Source: an uncultured bacterium (GTDB taxonomy: Bacteria > Bacillota > Bacilli > Lactobacillales > Lactobacillaceae). Taken from it: DNA of 64,000 bases. This document shows positions 8,655 to 16,952 of the stretch, piece by piece. Under the pieces are notes generated by a model. It was not told the DNA's origin and made no database searches. It saw only the letters and a program-made list of their open reading frames with translations. Every line of letters begins with the position of its first letter. Position 1 is the stretch's first letter. The stretch is taken from NCBI GenBank assembly GCA_905214545.1, contig CAJMMO010000002.1, positions 310,001-374,000 of the forward strand, written 5' to 3'. A program made the translations under genes and the position numbers.

Positions 8655-8727
8655 TGCTGACTAAAGGGTTCGAACCTTCGACCTCCTCATTACTAGTGAG
8701 GTGCTCTGCCAACTGAGCTAAGTCAGC
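8655..8727 (-). tRNA. tRNA-Thr (anticodon AGU)
   Basis: A 73-nt canonical cloverleaf without encoded CCA: acceptor GCTGACT/AGTCAGC, D-arm GCTC-AGTTGGCA-GAGC, anticodon arm CCTCA-CTAGTAA-TGAGG, T-arm GAAGG-TTCGAAC-CCTTT, discriminator A. The loop gives anticodon AGT in DNA, which reads ACN threonine codons and is expected to need A34-to-inosine editing. A TATAAT at about 8738-8743 on the minus strand supplies the promoter. Confidence 0.97.
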
Positions 8728-8769
8728 GCAAAGTCAATTATAGCAAAGCAGATATTAATTGCCAGCCTT

Positions 8770-8815
8770 TTTACTGGCTTTTTTATAAAATCAGTGTATA
8801 ATATTGCATTTAATG
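8770..8815 (+). promoter_or_regulatory. Promoter of the MgtC-like gene
   Basis: TATAAT follows ATCAGTG about 45 bp before the ATG at 8856. A short hairpin with T-tail (GCCAG/CTGGC, TTTTTT) lies just upstream and separates it from the divergent tRNA promoter. Confidence 0.5.
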
Positions 8816-8855
8816 CCTCAGCATGGCACAAATCTCAACAGAAAGGACGTAAATT

Positions 8856-9566
8856 ATGCCAAACGCAATTTTCAACAATGTACCAGTTCAACTGGACTGG
8901 CTGCTGCGGATCATCATCGCAGCCCTCTGTGGCAGTGCTATCGGCTACGAGCGGGCCACCCAGCGTAAAAGCGCCGGGATCCGGACCCACGTCGTTGTCG
9001 CCATGGCCTCTGCCCTGTTCATGATCGTTTCCAAGTACGGCTTTATGGACGTCATCGGTTCCAGCATCCGGCTCGACCCATCCCGTATCGCAGCCTCCAT
9101 CGTCTCCGGTATCTCCTTCATCGGTGCCGGGACCATCTTAGTCAGACACACCCAAGTCTCAGGCCTGACCACCGCTGCCGGCGTTTGGGCTACCTCAGCC
9201 ATCGGTACCGCCATCGGGGCCGGCATGTACTGGATCGGCATCCTGACCACGATCGTCTTATTCTTAATCCAACTGCTGTTCCACGACGACACTTTTATCA
9301 CCGCAATAATTCCTCACGTTCGTTTCAATATTATTATTGAAACTGACAATGATCCTGATATAATAAGCACGTTGCACAAGCAGCTGGAAGATAACAACGT
9401 CGAACAGCTCTACTTGAAAATCATCGACGCAAGCGATGATCACTTGCTTTTAAAGGGCGATGGCATCATCAAGAACCGTGACGACGAGAATCAAATCATT
9501 CTGGCGCTGCGTGCAAACGATAAAATTAGACGCGTTACTTATGCCGTTCACGGCACAGGATTTTAA
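8856..9566 (+). CDS. MgtC/SapB-family membrane protein
   Basis: Membrane protein of 236 residues. The N-terminal half holds four or five hydrophobic segments with MgtC signatures: LCGSAIGYERATQRKSAGIRTH near residues 24-45, ISFIGAGTILV near 85-95 and GLTTAAGVWATSAIGTAIGAG near 103-123. The C-terminal third is soluble and ACT-like. The length is typical of the family. MgtC homologues are linked to growth at low magnesium and to modulation of ATP synthase or membrane potential in other bacteria; the role here is unknown. The start is set by AGAAAGGACGTAAATT. The gene stands alone with its own promoter and terminator. Confidence 0.88.
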   Translation: MPNAIFNNVPVQLDWLLRIIIAALCGSAIGYERATQRKSAGIRTHVVVAMASALFMIVSKYGFMDVIGSSIRLDPSRIAASIVSGISFIGAGTILVRHTQVSGLTTAAGVWATSAIGTAIGAGMYWIGILTTIVLFLIQLLFHDDTFITAIIPHVRFNIIIETDNDPDIISTLHKQLEDNNVEQLYLKIIDASDDHLLLKGDGIIKNRDDENQIILALRANDKIRRVTYAVHGTGF

Positions 9567-9607
9567 ATACGTCTGCCTTTATCCATTCATCATTTACTAC
9601 ACTACAA

Positions 9608-9645
9608 AAAGAAGAGTCAGCTTAATCCGGCTGGCTCTTTTTTTC
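9608..9645 (+). terminator. Terminator of the MgtC-like gene
   Basis: Stem AGAGTCAGC pairs with GCTGGCTCT, followed by a T-run on the plus strand. Confidence 0.85.
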
Positions 9646-9702
9646 GTGTAAAAAAGGGCAAATCGGCTAGAATATACTTAATAGATGGAAAGGAAGAATA
9701 CG

Positions 9703-10827
9703 ATGGCAGGCCTTTTAGATTATTTGCGCTGGCGCGGCGACCTCTCTTACAAGCAAGCCGAGTTCAACAGCTGCGACGCAGGCCTTTTAGCAACGATTGC
9801 CTACTGGCCTTTTGAAAAAGAGGACGTCGGCCACTCCCTGCGGCACGCAACTAAGCGCATGAAGGAAACGAAAAAATTTAAAGAAGACTTGGGCAAGGAG
9901 ACCAAAGAAGAAATCGAACTGGTCAACCTGAGCCCGCGCATCGGCGACATGCGGCTGCTCGACTGGAACACGCAGAAAAGAGCCAACCCCGCCCTGCAGT
10001 TTGCGGCCATGACCGTGCGGCTGTCCAAGCACAAGATCGTCGTCTCCTTCCGCGGGACTGACTGGTCGATGATCGGCCTGCAGGAAGATATGGCCATGAG
10101 CTACACAGACGAAATCTACGGCCAGGAAGTGGCCGCCGATTACCTGCGTGACATCGCCCACCGTTTTCCTTTTGACAAAATCTACGTCGTGGGCCACTCC
10201 AAGGGCGGCAACTACGCCTGCTACAGCGTCGGCGCCTGCGGCAAAATGATCCAGGACCGCGTCATCCAGGCCATCAGCTTCGACGGCCCCGGCTTTACCA
10301 AGCAGGTCTACGACGCCCCGGCCTTCAAGCGCGCCATTCCGAAGATGAAGACCTACGTGCCTGAGAGCTCGCTGTTCGGCATCATGCTGGACCACCCCGA
10401 CCGCGTCTTAGTCGTCAAAAGCACCTACCCGATGGCGCACCAGCACAACCCGCGCCACTGGAGCATCGGCCGCGACCGCTACGTCCTGGCCAAGGGCCTG
10501 ACCCGGTCGGCGCAAGTGTTCCGCCACTCGCTTATCCAATTAAACCACACGATCCCCAGCAAGGACCGCGAGGAAATGTGGTCGGCGCTGTTTTCTATTT
10601 TTGAAGACATGGACATCACCGACGCCAACCAGCTGACCAGCAACAAGCTGACCGGCACGATCAAGCTGACCCAAGCCTACATCGCCCTGCCGCCGCGCCT
10701 GCGCACCATCGCCACTCAAATCGTCACGGACCTGTTCAACTCCGTGCGCAACAGCAGCAAGTTCGCAGCCAGCTCCGGCAATGATTCCGCGAAAAAGCCC
10801 CTGTTTAACGACAGCTACTCAGAATAA
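9703..10827 (+). CDS. Mbeg1-like alpha/beta hydrolase (DUF2974 type)
   Basis: Cytoplasmic alpha/beta-hydrolase fold protein of 374 residues related to the Mbeg1-like/DUF2974 group. The nucleophile elbow VVGHSKGGNYA (G-x-S-x-G) lies at about residues 165-172, preceded by a conserved IVVSFRGTD strand. No signal peptide or membrane segment is seen. A lipase or esterase reaction is expected from the motif, but the substrate is unknown. ATG 9703 is preferred over the in-frame ATG at 9685 because GGAAAGGAAG precedes it and 9685 lies close to a TATACT promoter box. It converges on the phosphonate-type transporter operon and shares its terminator. Confidence 0.75.
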   Translation: MAGLLDYLRWRGDLSYKQAEFNSCDAGLLATIAYWPFEKEDVGHSLRHATKRMKETKKFKEDLGKETKEEIELVNLSPRIGDMRLLDWNTQKRANPALQFAAMTVRLSKHKIVVSFRGTDWSMIGLQEDMAMSYTDEIYGQEVAADYLRDIAHRFPFDKIYVVGHSKGGNYACYSVGACGKMIQDRVIQAISFDGPGFTKQVYDAPAFKRAIPKMKTYVPESSLFGIMLDHPDRVLVVKSTYPMAHQHNPRHWSIGRDRYVLAKGLTRSAQVFRHSLIQLNHTIPSKDREEMWSALFSIFEDMDITDANQLTSNKLTGTIKLTQAYIALPPRLRTIATQIVTDLFNSVRNSSKFAASSGNDSAKKPLFNDSYSE

Positions 10828-10839
10828 AAAAAGCACAAA

Positions 10840-10885
10840 AAAAGCGGTCAATGTTTCACATGAAACATTGACCGTCTTTTTTTAT
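10840..10885. terminator. Bidirectional terminator containing a parS-like palindrome
   Basis: A 14-bp perfect stem (CGGTCAATGTTTCA and its complement) flanked by A-runs on one side and T-runs on the other serves the convergent hydrolase gene and phnE2. Its apex 10852-10867, TGTTTCACATGAAACA, differs from the Firmicutes parS consensus TGTTNCACGTGAAACA at one central base. Confidence 0.9.
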
Positions 10886-10894
10886 CAATTTAAG

Positions 10895-11707
10895 TTAGAC
10901 GAGTTTCTTTCTGATCATACCAGAAAGCCAATCGACAATGACAACCATCACAATGATGCCCAGCAGGATGATGCCGACCCGGCTCCATTGCCGGTATTGC
11001 AATGCGATAATCAGCGGGTAGCCGATACCGCCGGCACCAACCAAACCAAGGATGGAAGCCGAACGCAGCGAGACGTCGAAACGATACAGGGTGTTTGAAA
11101 TCAGTTCCGGCATCAGGTTAGGCAGCGTGGAGAACATGATGATGTTCCACTTGGAACCGCCGGCGGCCCGGATCGCCTCGTTAGGACCCTCATCCAGACT
11201 TTCGATCGCTTCTGAGAACAGCTTGGCCAGCATGCCGACTGAGTGGAAGCCTAAGGCAAACACACCGGCGGCAGAGCCAGGGCCCACAGCCTTAATGAAC
11301 ATCAGGGCCAGGACAATTTCTGGGAAAGAACGGATGATGGACAAAACGATGTGGCCGCTTCTGGAGACCCACCATTTCTTGTGCTTGGTGTGCGCTGCCC
11401 AAAAGGCAAACGGCAGCGACACGATAGCAGAGATAAAGGTCCCCAAGAAGGCGATACAAATCGTGTCCCACAGCTGGGATACCAGGTCTTCGCCCGAGCC
11501 GTTGTAGACATAGCTCCAGTCCGGGTGGAAGATACCGTGGAAAATCGAGCCGGTGATTTGGGCCGCGCTGGCCTTGATCCCGGAGAAGTCGATCCCCGTG
11601 CAGGACCAAACAATCAAAGCGACACTGAAGATGCCGATGCACCAGTGCCAAACACGCTTGCCGGCATTAACTTTTCTTGGAGGTAATTTTTCTGGGATTG
11701 CTTCCAT
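10895..11707 (-). CDS. phnE: Phosphonate-type ABC transporter permease (second)
   Basis: Inner-membrane permease of 270 residues, last gene of the phnD-phnD-phnC-phnE-phnE operon. About six hydrophobic segments are visible. The EAA-loop region is about residues 165-190 (EAIESLDEGPNEAIRAAGGSKW), the contact site for the PhnC ATPase. It closes with LGLVGAGGIGYPLIIALQY, typical of PhnE. The start overlaps the stop of the preceding permease gene by TAATG, so the two are translationally coupled and probably form a heterodimer. The ligand could be phosphonate, phosphate esters or another anion; sequence alone does not decide. Confidence 0.88.
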   Translation of the reverse strand: MEAIPEKLPPRKVNAGKRVWHWCIGIFSVALIVWSCTGIDFSGIKASAAQITGSIFHGIFHPDWSYVYNGSGEDLVSQLWDTICIAFLGTFISAIVSLPFAFWAAHTKHKKWWVSRSGHIVLSIIRSFPEIVLALMFIKAVGPGSAAGVFALGFHSVGMLAKLFSEAIESLDEGPNEAIRAAGGSKWNIIMFSTLPNLMPELISNTLYRFDVSLRSASILGLVGAGGIGYPLIIALQYRQWSRVGIILLGIIVMVVIVDWLSGMIRKKLV

Positions 11708-12510
11708 TATTTCATTAACGCCTCCCTTGATTTGCTTGAAATGTAGTCAATCAGAACAACTACGATGATGATGACGATGATGATCGTGCCAGTCTTTTGG
11801 TATTCGAAGACTTGCAGGGTTTGCTGCAGGTACAGACCGATACCGCCGGCGCCGATGTAACCTAAGACGGTTGACGCTCTGACGTTGATTTCAAAAGCGT
11901 ACAGCACGTATGAGATGAAGTAGGTCATGATCTGCGGCAGCACTGCGTAGTGAATAATTTGCAGCTTGTTGGCACCGACCGCGGTCATCGCCTCGATTGG
12001 ACCAGGGTCAATAGTTTCAATCGCTTCGTAGAACAGTTTGACAACCACACCGAAAGTGAAGACCGACAAAGCTAAGATACCGGCAACAGGGCCGATCCCG
12101 ACGATCGCTACAAAGATCGCACCTAAGAGCAGGTCTGGGATGGTTCTGATGATGTTCATGATGAAGCGCAGGACGCTTGTCACGATCCGGTTCTTAACGA
12201 TGTTGCGGGCAATCAGCAAGGAGTAGATAAAGGCAACTACCGAGCCGAAGAAGGTACCGAGCACGGCCATTTTAATGGTCTCAATCAGCAAAGGAATTGC
12301 CGTGCTGGCGTAAGACCAGTCTGGGTGGCACATCTCAACGAAGATGGTCGAAAACTGGCCAAAGTTGGTAGGGTTCAGCAGCACGCTCAGGTGGGCATTC
12401 GTGTCCGAGACGGACAGGAAAAAGCCAGCGATGAAAATTACCAGCCAGACAAGGTTCCAGATCTTGAACTTCTTCTTAGGCAGGTCGGTTAAAGCGTCAT
12501 TTGCGCTCAT
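11707..12510 (-). CDS. phnE: Phosphonate-type ABC transporter permease (first)
   Basis: Permease of 267 residues, paralogue of the next gene. It has six predicted hydrophobic stretches, an EAA loop (EAIETIDPGPIEAMTAVGANKL, about residues 165-190) and the closing motif VLGYIGAGGIGLYLQQTL. The start overlaps the phnC stop by TAATG. It is expected to pair with the other PhnE subunit and the PhnC ATPase in the membrane. Confidence 0.88.
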   Translation of the reverse strand: MSANDALTDLPKKKFKIWNLVWLVIFIAGFFLSVSDTNAHLSVLLNPTNFGQFSTIFVEMCHPDWSYASTAIPLLIETIKMAVLGTFFGSVVAFIYSLLIARNIVKNRIVTSVLRFIMNIIRTIPDLLLGAIFVAIVGIGPVAGILALSVFTFGVVVKLFYEAIETIDPGPIEAMTAVGANKLQIIHYAVLPQIMTYFISYVLYAFEINVRASTVLGYIGAGGIGLYLQQTLQVFEYQKTGTIIIVIIIVVVLIDYISSKSREALMK

Positions 12511-13289
12511 TATTCGTCCTCCCCTTCAGGATCTTTGCCCGTGTAAATGTCGTCGAAGACGGACTGCGGCGTGTCAGCCATCAGGCCATCGTAGACGATT
12601 TGACCGGCTCTGACGCCGAGGATCCGTTTGCCGAATTCCTTGGCCAAAGCCACGCTGTGCAGGTTGGCAACGACCGTCATGCCGTAGTTTTCGTTCAGCA
12701 TCTTCAAGTCGTTCAACACGCGTCTGGAAGTCTTCGGGTCCAGCGAGGCAGTAGGCTCGTCGGCCAAAATGATTTCCGGATTCTGGGTCAGCACACGCGC
12801 AATGGCTACACGCTGCTGCTGGCCGCCTGACAGCTCGTCGGCACGAGCATAAACTTTGTCAGCCAAATCAACCGTTTTCAGAGCTTCATAGGCACGCTGT
12901 TTATCCTCTTTTGAAGAAAGGTTAAACGTGGTCTTCCAAGAAGAGTAGTAAGCAACCCGGCCCGCTAAAACATTGCGGAAGACGGTGGAGCGCTTCACCA
13001 GGTTGAAGTTCTGGAAGATCATGCCGATGTCGCGTCTGAGCATACGCAGCTCTTTACCGCGTGCGTTAGTGATTGATTTGCCATTAATTTTGATATCGCC
13101 GGAAGAAATATCCTGCAGGCGGTTGATGGACCGCAGCAAGGTTGATTTGCCGGCACCCGAAAGGCCAACGACCACAACAAAGTCACCCTTGGCAATGGAC
13201 AGGTTGACGTCCTTCAAACCAACCGTGCCATTGTCATAGATCTTGTTGACATCTTTCAATTCGATCATTGGCTGTGCGGAATTTGCCAT
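12510..13289 (-). CDS. phnC: Phosphonate-type ABC transporter ATP-binding protein
   Basis: Cytoplasmic ATPase of 259 residues that powers the PhnE permeases. Walker A is GLSGAGKST near residues 43-51, the Q-loop lies in MIFQNFNL, the signature is [16 protein letters not shown] near 153-168, and Walker B is [20 protein letters not shown] motif near the C-terminus is typical of PhnC. The gene follows the two phnD genes after a 24-bp gap and overlaps phnE. Confidence 0.92.
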   Translation of the reverse strand: MANSAQPMIELKDVNKIYDNGTVGLKDVNLSIAKGDFVVVVGLSGAGKSTLLRSINRLQDISSGDIKINGKSITNARGKELRMLRRDIGMIFQNFNLVKRSTVFRNVLAGRVAYYSSWKTTFNLSSKEDKQRAYEALKTVDLADKVYARADELSGGQQQRVAIARVLTQNPEIILADEPTASLDPKTSRRVLNDLKMLNENYGMTVVANLHSVALAKEFGKRILGVRAGQIVYDGLMADTPQSVFDDIYTGKDPEGEDE

Positions 13290-13313
13290 TAACGATTAAC
13301 TCCTTAAATTGAT

Positions 13314-14237
13314 TTACTTTTTGTTGACGATCTTTTGGTAGCGGCGGATGACGTTGAAGTCTGAGTCCTTAGCGTGAGCGTAGCCTTCGTGAGTGTAAAC
13401 TCTTTCGATGACCTTCTTACCCTTCTTAGTGTGGGCAATGTCGATGAAGGCCTTAGCCAGCTTCTTGCGGAACTTCGGTGACATGTCGCTTCTAACTGAA
13501 ATAGTGTCGTTAGGAATTGGGCGAGTGAAGTAGATTGGCACAACTTGCTTCATGATGTTCGGCTTGTCGGCCTTAACGGTGTTGCGGGCGTCTTCAAAGG
13601 TGAAGGCTGCGTCGGTGTCGCCGTTCAAGACGTTCAAGACAGCTTGGTCGTGGCCGGTAACAGTGGTCAGCTTGCACTTCTTAGTGACATCCAGACCCTT
13701 TTCCTTCAATTCAGCAACTGGGAACAGGTAGCCTGAGCTGGAGGTTGGGTCTTGAATGGAAATGCTCTTGCCCTTCAAGTCCTTCCAAGACTTAATCTTG
13801 GAACCCTTCTTGACTAAGATTTCAGCACGGTACTGCTTAACCAGCTTGTTGGTTTGGCGGCCGTTTGGCTGCTTGATGCCGTAACGTTCAGCTTGCAGCA
13901 GGACGTCGGCAACGCCGCGCTTGTGGGCCAAAACATAACCATCAGGCGGCAGGAAGGCAACATCAATCTTTTTGGATGACAGGGCCTCGATTGGGGCATT
14001 GAAACTAGTTGAGGTCGTAACCTTGACTGGAATCCCCAGACGCTTGGACAGCATCCCTTCCAAAGGTTTTGCTCTGGCTTCCAAGGTCGTAGCGTTCTGG
14101 CTAGGTACGAATTGGATCTTCAGACTCTTTGGCGTGTATGATTTTGATGATGACTTGCTGGATGAGCAGGCAGCGGCGCTTAAGCCGACCATCACTGCTA
14201 AACCTGCGACTAATAATTTCTTAAACTTCTTGTTCAT
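13314..14237 (-). CDS. phnD: Phosphonate-type substrate-binding lipoprotein (second copy)
   Basis: Extracellular lipid-anchored ligand-binding protein of 307 residues. The signal MNKKFKKLLVAGLAVMVGLSAAAC ends in a slightly atypical lipobox (AAAC), followed by a Ser/Lys linker. The body has PhnD features: LKIQFVPSQNATTLEARAKPL, DVAFLPPDGYVLAH and DPTSSSGYLFPVAEL. It is a close paralogue of the preceding gene; long stretches such as RPIPNDTISVRSDMSPKFRKKL are identical. ATG 14237 is used; an in-frame GTG nine bases upstream is also possible. The gap to the first copy is only about 26 bp, so the two are co-transcribed. Confidence 0.85.
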   Translation of the reverse strand: MNKKFKKLLVAGLAVMVGLSAAACSSSKSSSKSYTPKSLKIQFVPSQNATTLEARAKPLEGMLSKRLGIPVKVTTSTSFNAPIEALSSKKIDVAFLPPDGYVLAHKRGVADVLLQAERYGIKQPNGRQTNKLVKQYRAEILVKKGSKIKSWKDLKGKSISIQDPTSSSGYLFPVAELKEKGLDVTKKCKLTTVTGHDQAVLNVLNGDTDAAFTFEDARNTVKADKPNIMKQVVPIYFTRPIPNDTISVRSDMSPKFRKKLAKAFIDIAHTKKGKKVIERVYTHEGYAHAKDSDFNVIRRYQKIVNKK

Positions 14238-14263
14238 TCTTCTCACTCAATAAAAAACTTTTC

Positions 14264-15202
14264 TTACTTCTTGTCGTTGGCAACGATCTTGTCGTACTTG
14301 CGAACGATGTTGAATTCGGAGTCCGTGGTGTGGGTGTAGCCTTCGTGGTCGTAAATCTTTTCGATCAAAGCCTTGCCCTTCTTGGTGTGGGCAATGTCGA
14401 TGAAGGCCTTGGAAAGCTTCTTGCGGAACTTCGGCGACATGTCGCTTCTGACAGAAATCGTGTCGTTAGGAATTGGTCTGGTGAAGTAAATTGGAATAAC
14501 TTGCTTCATGATGTCAGGCTTGTCGGCCTTAACAGTGTTACGAGCGTCTTCAAAGACGAAGGCTGCGTCGCTGTCGCCGTTTAAAACGTTCAAAACGGCT
14601 TGGTCGTGGCCAGTAACAGTGGTCAGCTTGCATTCCTTAGGAACGTTCAAACCTTTTTGCTTCAATTCGGCAATCGGGAAGATGTAGCCGGCTGAAGAAG
14701 TTGGGTTTTGAACGGAAATGCTCTTGCCCTTCAGGTCCTTCCAAGACTTGATCTTTGAGCCCTTCTTAACCAGGATTTCGGCCCGGTAGGACTTAACCAG
14801 CTTGTTAGTTTGTTCCCCGTTTGGCTGTTTGATGCCGTAACGCTCGGCTTGCAGCAGAACGTCGGCGGCCTTTTGCTTATGTGCTAAGACATAACCATCA
14901 GGCGGCAGGAAGCCAACATCAACCTTCTTAGACTTCATCGCCTCTACAACGGTGTTGTAGTCGGTTGAAGTTGAAACCTTAACCGGGATTCCCAGACGCT
15001 TTGACAGCATTTTTGCTATCGGCTTAGTGCGGGCTTCCATTTTATTGGCAGCCTGGCTAGGTACGAATTGTACCGTCAAGGTTTTCGGGGTATAGCCGTC
15101 AGTCTTCTTGCTCGAACTCCCTTGATTCGAGCAAGCGGTAGCGGCAACGGCAGCCATGACTGCCATTGCGCCAATCAGCACTTTCTTAAAACCTTTCTTC
15201 AT
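14264..15202 (-). CDS. phnD: Phosphonate-type substrate-binding lipoprotein (first copy)
   Basis: Lipid-anchored binding protein of 312 residues and first structural gene of the transporter operon. MKKGFKKVLIGAMAVMAAVAATAC is a signal with a TAC lipobox, then a Ser/Lys linker and LTVQFVPSQAANKMEARTKPI. The start at 15202 is set by GAGGAGGACATA. The same frame stays open further upstream only because it crosses the attenuator region. The two tandem paralogues may bind different ligands, or differ in affinity. Expression is probably controlled by the leader described at 15239-15417. Confidence 0.9.
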   Translation of the reverse strand: MKKGFKKVLIGAMAVMAAVAATACSNQGSSSKKTDGYTPKTLTVQFVPSQAANKMEARTKPIAKMLSKRLGIPVKVSTSTDYNTVVEAMKSKKVDVGFLPPDGYVLAHKQKAADVLLQAERYGIKQPNGEQTNKLVKSYRAEILVKKGSKIKSWKDLKGKSISVQNPTSSAGYIFPIAELKQKGLNVPKECKLTTVTGHDQAVLNVLNGDSDAAFVFEDARNTVKADKPDIMKQVIPIYFTRPIPNDTISVRSDMSPKFRKKLSKAFIDIAHTKKGKALIEKIYDHEGYTHTTDSEFNIVRKYDKIVANDKK

Positions 15203-15238
15203 TATGTCCTCCTCGACATAAGCAACTCTTGCGGCAAC

Positions 15239-15269
15239 AAAAAAACTCGATGCAAAATATGCATTGAGT
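15239..15269 (-). terminator. Attenuator-like terminator in the phn leader
   Basis: Minus-strand stem ACTC-A-ATGCA pairs with TGCAT-C-GAGT (one internal A/C mismatch), five-base loop, followed by seven T. It begins at the base directly after the stop codon of the leader ORF and lies about 40 bp before phnD, so it would end transcription before the operon unless disrupted. Confidence 0.75.
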
Positions 15270-15383
15270 TTATTTGAATGCTCTAACAATACCAAACGAT
15301 GAAGGTGCAAAAGAGGCAAAATACGAACGAAATACTGATGAACCAGTAGCAATTACCTTCAATTCAGCAGCCGGCTTCAGCAT
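15270..15383 (-). CDS. 37-residue leader peptide upstream of phnD
   Basis: Short ORF beginning MLKPAAELKVIATG and ending GIVRAFK, rich in Ser and Phe. It has a very strong Shine-Dalgarno (GGAGGAGGACTGAA) and starts about 34 nt after the predicted transcription start. Its TAA abuts the 5' arm of the terminator hairpin, so a ribosome at the end of the ORF would cover that arm and prevent the terminator from forming. The layout fits a leader peptide used for attenuation; no homologue is known to me. It might instead be a functional small protein. Confidence 0.6.
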   Translation of the reverse strand: MLKPAAELKVIATGSSVFRSYFASFAPSSFGIVRAFK

Positions 15384-15423
15384 TTCAGTCCTCCTCCGTC
15401 TTTCACAACGCTCATCGGGGAAC

Positions 15424-15453
15424 ATTCTAGCAAAGGCTTTTCGAGGATGACAA
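15424..15453 (-). promoter_or_regulatory. Promoter of the phn operon
   Basis: Minus strand: TTGTCA at 15448-15453 and TAGAAT at 15424-15429 with an 18-bp spacer; expected start near 15417, giving a leader of about 215 nt. Confidence 0.75.
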
Positions 15454-15505
15454 GCTCTGTTTAAGTTTTTTTAAAAAAAGTAGAAGCCGTCGGGCTATGT
15501 AGAAA

Positions 15506-15544
15506 CAAAAAACCTGCCAATAAAAATAATTGGTAGGTTCTTTT
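15506..15544 (-). terminator. Terminator of the gdpP-rplI-dnaB operon
   Basis: Minus-strand stem AACCTACCAAT/ATTGGCAGGTT followed by a T-run, just past the dnaB stop. Confidence 0.9.
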
Positions 15545-15551
15545 TTTATTA

Positions 15552-16940
15552 TTAATTATTGTTCGCATTTGGCTCGTCGTGCGCGATGTCCAGGTTGGAG
15601 AAGCGGTTGTAAGGCTTCGAGAACATCAGCTTGACGGTGCCGCGCGTCCCCGACCTGTTCTTTTCGATGATGACTTCGATTTCGCCGTTGTCGTCCTCGG
15701 CGCCGACCTCCTGGTCGGGCGTGTCGCTGTCGGTGTCGCGGTAGTAGTCTTCGCGGTACAGGAAGGCAACGATGTCGGCGTCCTGTTCGATAGAACCGGA
15801 CTCGCGGATGTCCGACAAGACCGGCCGCTTGTCCTGGCGCTGTTCGACGGAACGAGACAGCTGGGACAGCGCGATGACCGGCACGTGCAATTCCTTAGCC
15901 AGCTTTTTTAACTGGCGCGAGATCGCGGACACTTCCTGCTGGCGCGACTCGCTGCGCGGGCCTTCGATCAGCTGCAGGTAGTCGATGACGATCAGGCCCA
16001 GGTTCTGGTCTTCCTTGGCCAAGCGCCGGGCCTTGGCGCGGATCTCGCTCATCTTGATGCCCGGCGTATCGTCGATGTAGATGCTGGTCTTGTCTAAGGA
16101 CCCGGCGGCGACGATCAGCTTGCGCCACTCTTCTTCCGTCAGCTGGCCGGTGCGCAGGTGCTGGGAGTCAATCAGGCCCTCTGAGGCCAGCATGCGCTGT
16201 ACCAGCTGTTCCGCGCTCATTTCCAGGGAGAACACCGCGACCGTCTTATTATCGTGCAGGCCGACGTTCTGAGCCACGTTTAAGGCAAAGGCGGTCTTCC
16301 CGACACCAGGCCGGGCCGCGATGATCACCAGCTCGTCGGGGTGAAAACCAGTCGTCATGGTGTCCAGCGCCTTGAAACCGGTCCGCAGGCCGGTGACCAT
16401 GTCGCCGGTTTCCGGGATATTATTGATGTTTTCGACCGTCTCGTTTAAGACGTCGTGGATGGTCCGAAAGCCGCCGGTCACGTTGTCCTGGGCGACCCGC
16501 AGGATTTGGCTTTCCGCGTCGTCTAAGACGTCGGTGACGTCGTCGGACTCGGTCATCGCATTTTGCACGATGTTTTGGCAAGTGTTGATCAGGTTGCGCA
16601 GGATGGCCTTGCGCTTGACGATCTGCGCGTAGTAGCCGACGTGGGCCGCAGTCGGGGCCGCGGTCGCCAGCTCTGCTACGTAGCTGATCCCGCCGATGTC
16701 ATCCAGCTGGTTTTTGCTGGCCAGCTGGTCGCGCATCGTCAGCGTGTCGATTGCCTCGCCGCGTTCGGACAGGTCCCCCATGGCTTGGAACACCAAGCGG
16801 TTGGCGTGTTCATAAAAGTCATCAGGCGCCAAGGTGTCCGAGGCTTCGATGTAAGCTTCCGGATTGATAAAAATGGCGCCCAGCACCGCTTTCTCCGCTT
16901 CGGAGTCATGCGGCACGCTGCGTGAGACAATATTATCCAT
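15552..16940 (-). CDS. dnaB: Replicative DNA helicase DnaB
   Basis: Hexameric 5'-3' helicase that unwinds DNA at the fork, 462 residues, family length. The N-terminal domain (residues 1-150, SEAEKAVLGAIF) mediates hexamer and primase contacts. The RecA-like C-terminal domain carries Walker A ARPGVGKTAFALN at about 209-221, Walker B LIVIDYLQL and the SAISRQLKKLAKEL helix. It is the last gene of gdpP-rplI-dnaB, 12 bp behind rplI. Confidence 0.97.
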   Translation of the reverse strand: MDNIVSRSVPHDSEAEKAVLGAIFINPEAYIEASDTLAPDDFYEHANRLVFQAMGDLSERGEAIDTLTMRDQLASKNQLDDIGGISYVAELATAAPTAAHVGYYAQIVKRKAILRNLINTCQNIVQNAMTESDDVTDVLDDAESQILRVAQDNVTGGFRTIHDVLNETVENINNIPETGDMVTGLRTGFKALDTMTTGFHPDELVIIAARPGVGKTAFALNVAQNVGLHDNKTVAVFSLEMSAEQLVQRMLASEGLIDSQHLRTGQLTEEEWRKLIVAAGSLDKTSIYIDDTPGIKMSEIRAKARRLAKEDQNLGLIVIDYLQLIEGPRSESRQQEVSAISRQLKKLAKELHVPVIALSQLSRSVEQRQDKRPVLSDIRESGSIEQDADIVAFLYREDYYRDTDSDTPDQEVGAEDDNGEIEVIIEKNRSGTRGTVKLMFSKPYNRFSNLDIAHDEPNANNN

Positions 16941-16952
16941 TAATTAATCGCC

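Noticed and set aside
15203..15352. N-terminal extension of the first phnD product to 15352
   Set aside because: The extension reads through the attenuator region, overlaps the leader ORF in another frame and would bury the lipoprotein signal; ATG 15202 has a strong ribosome site.
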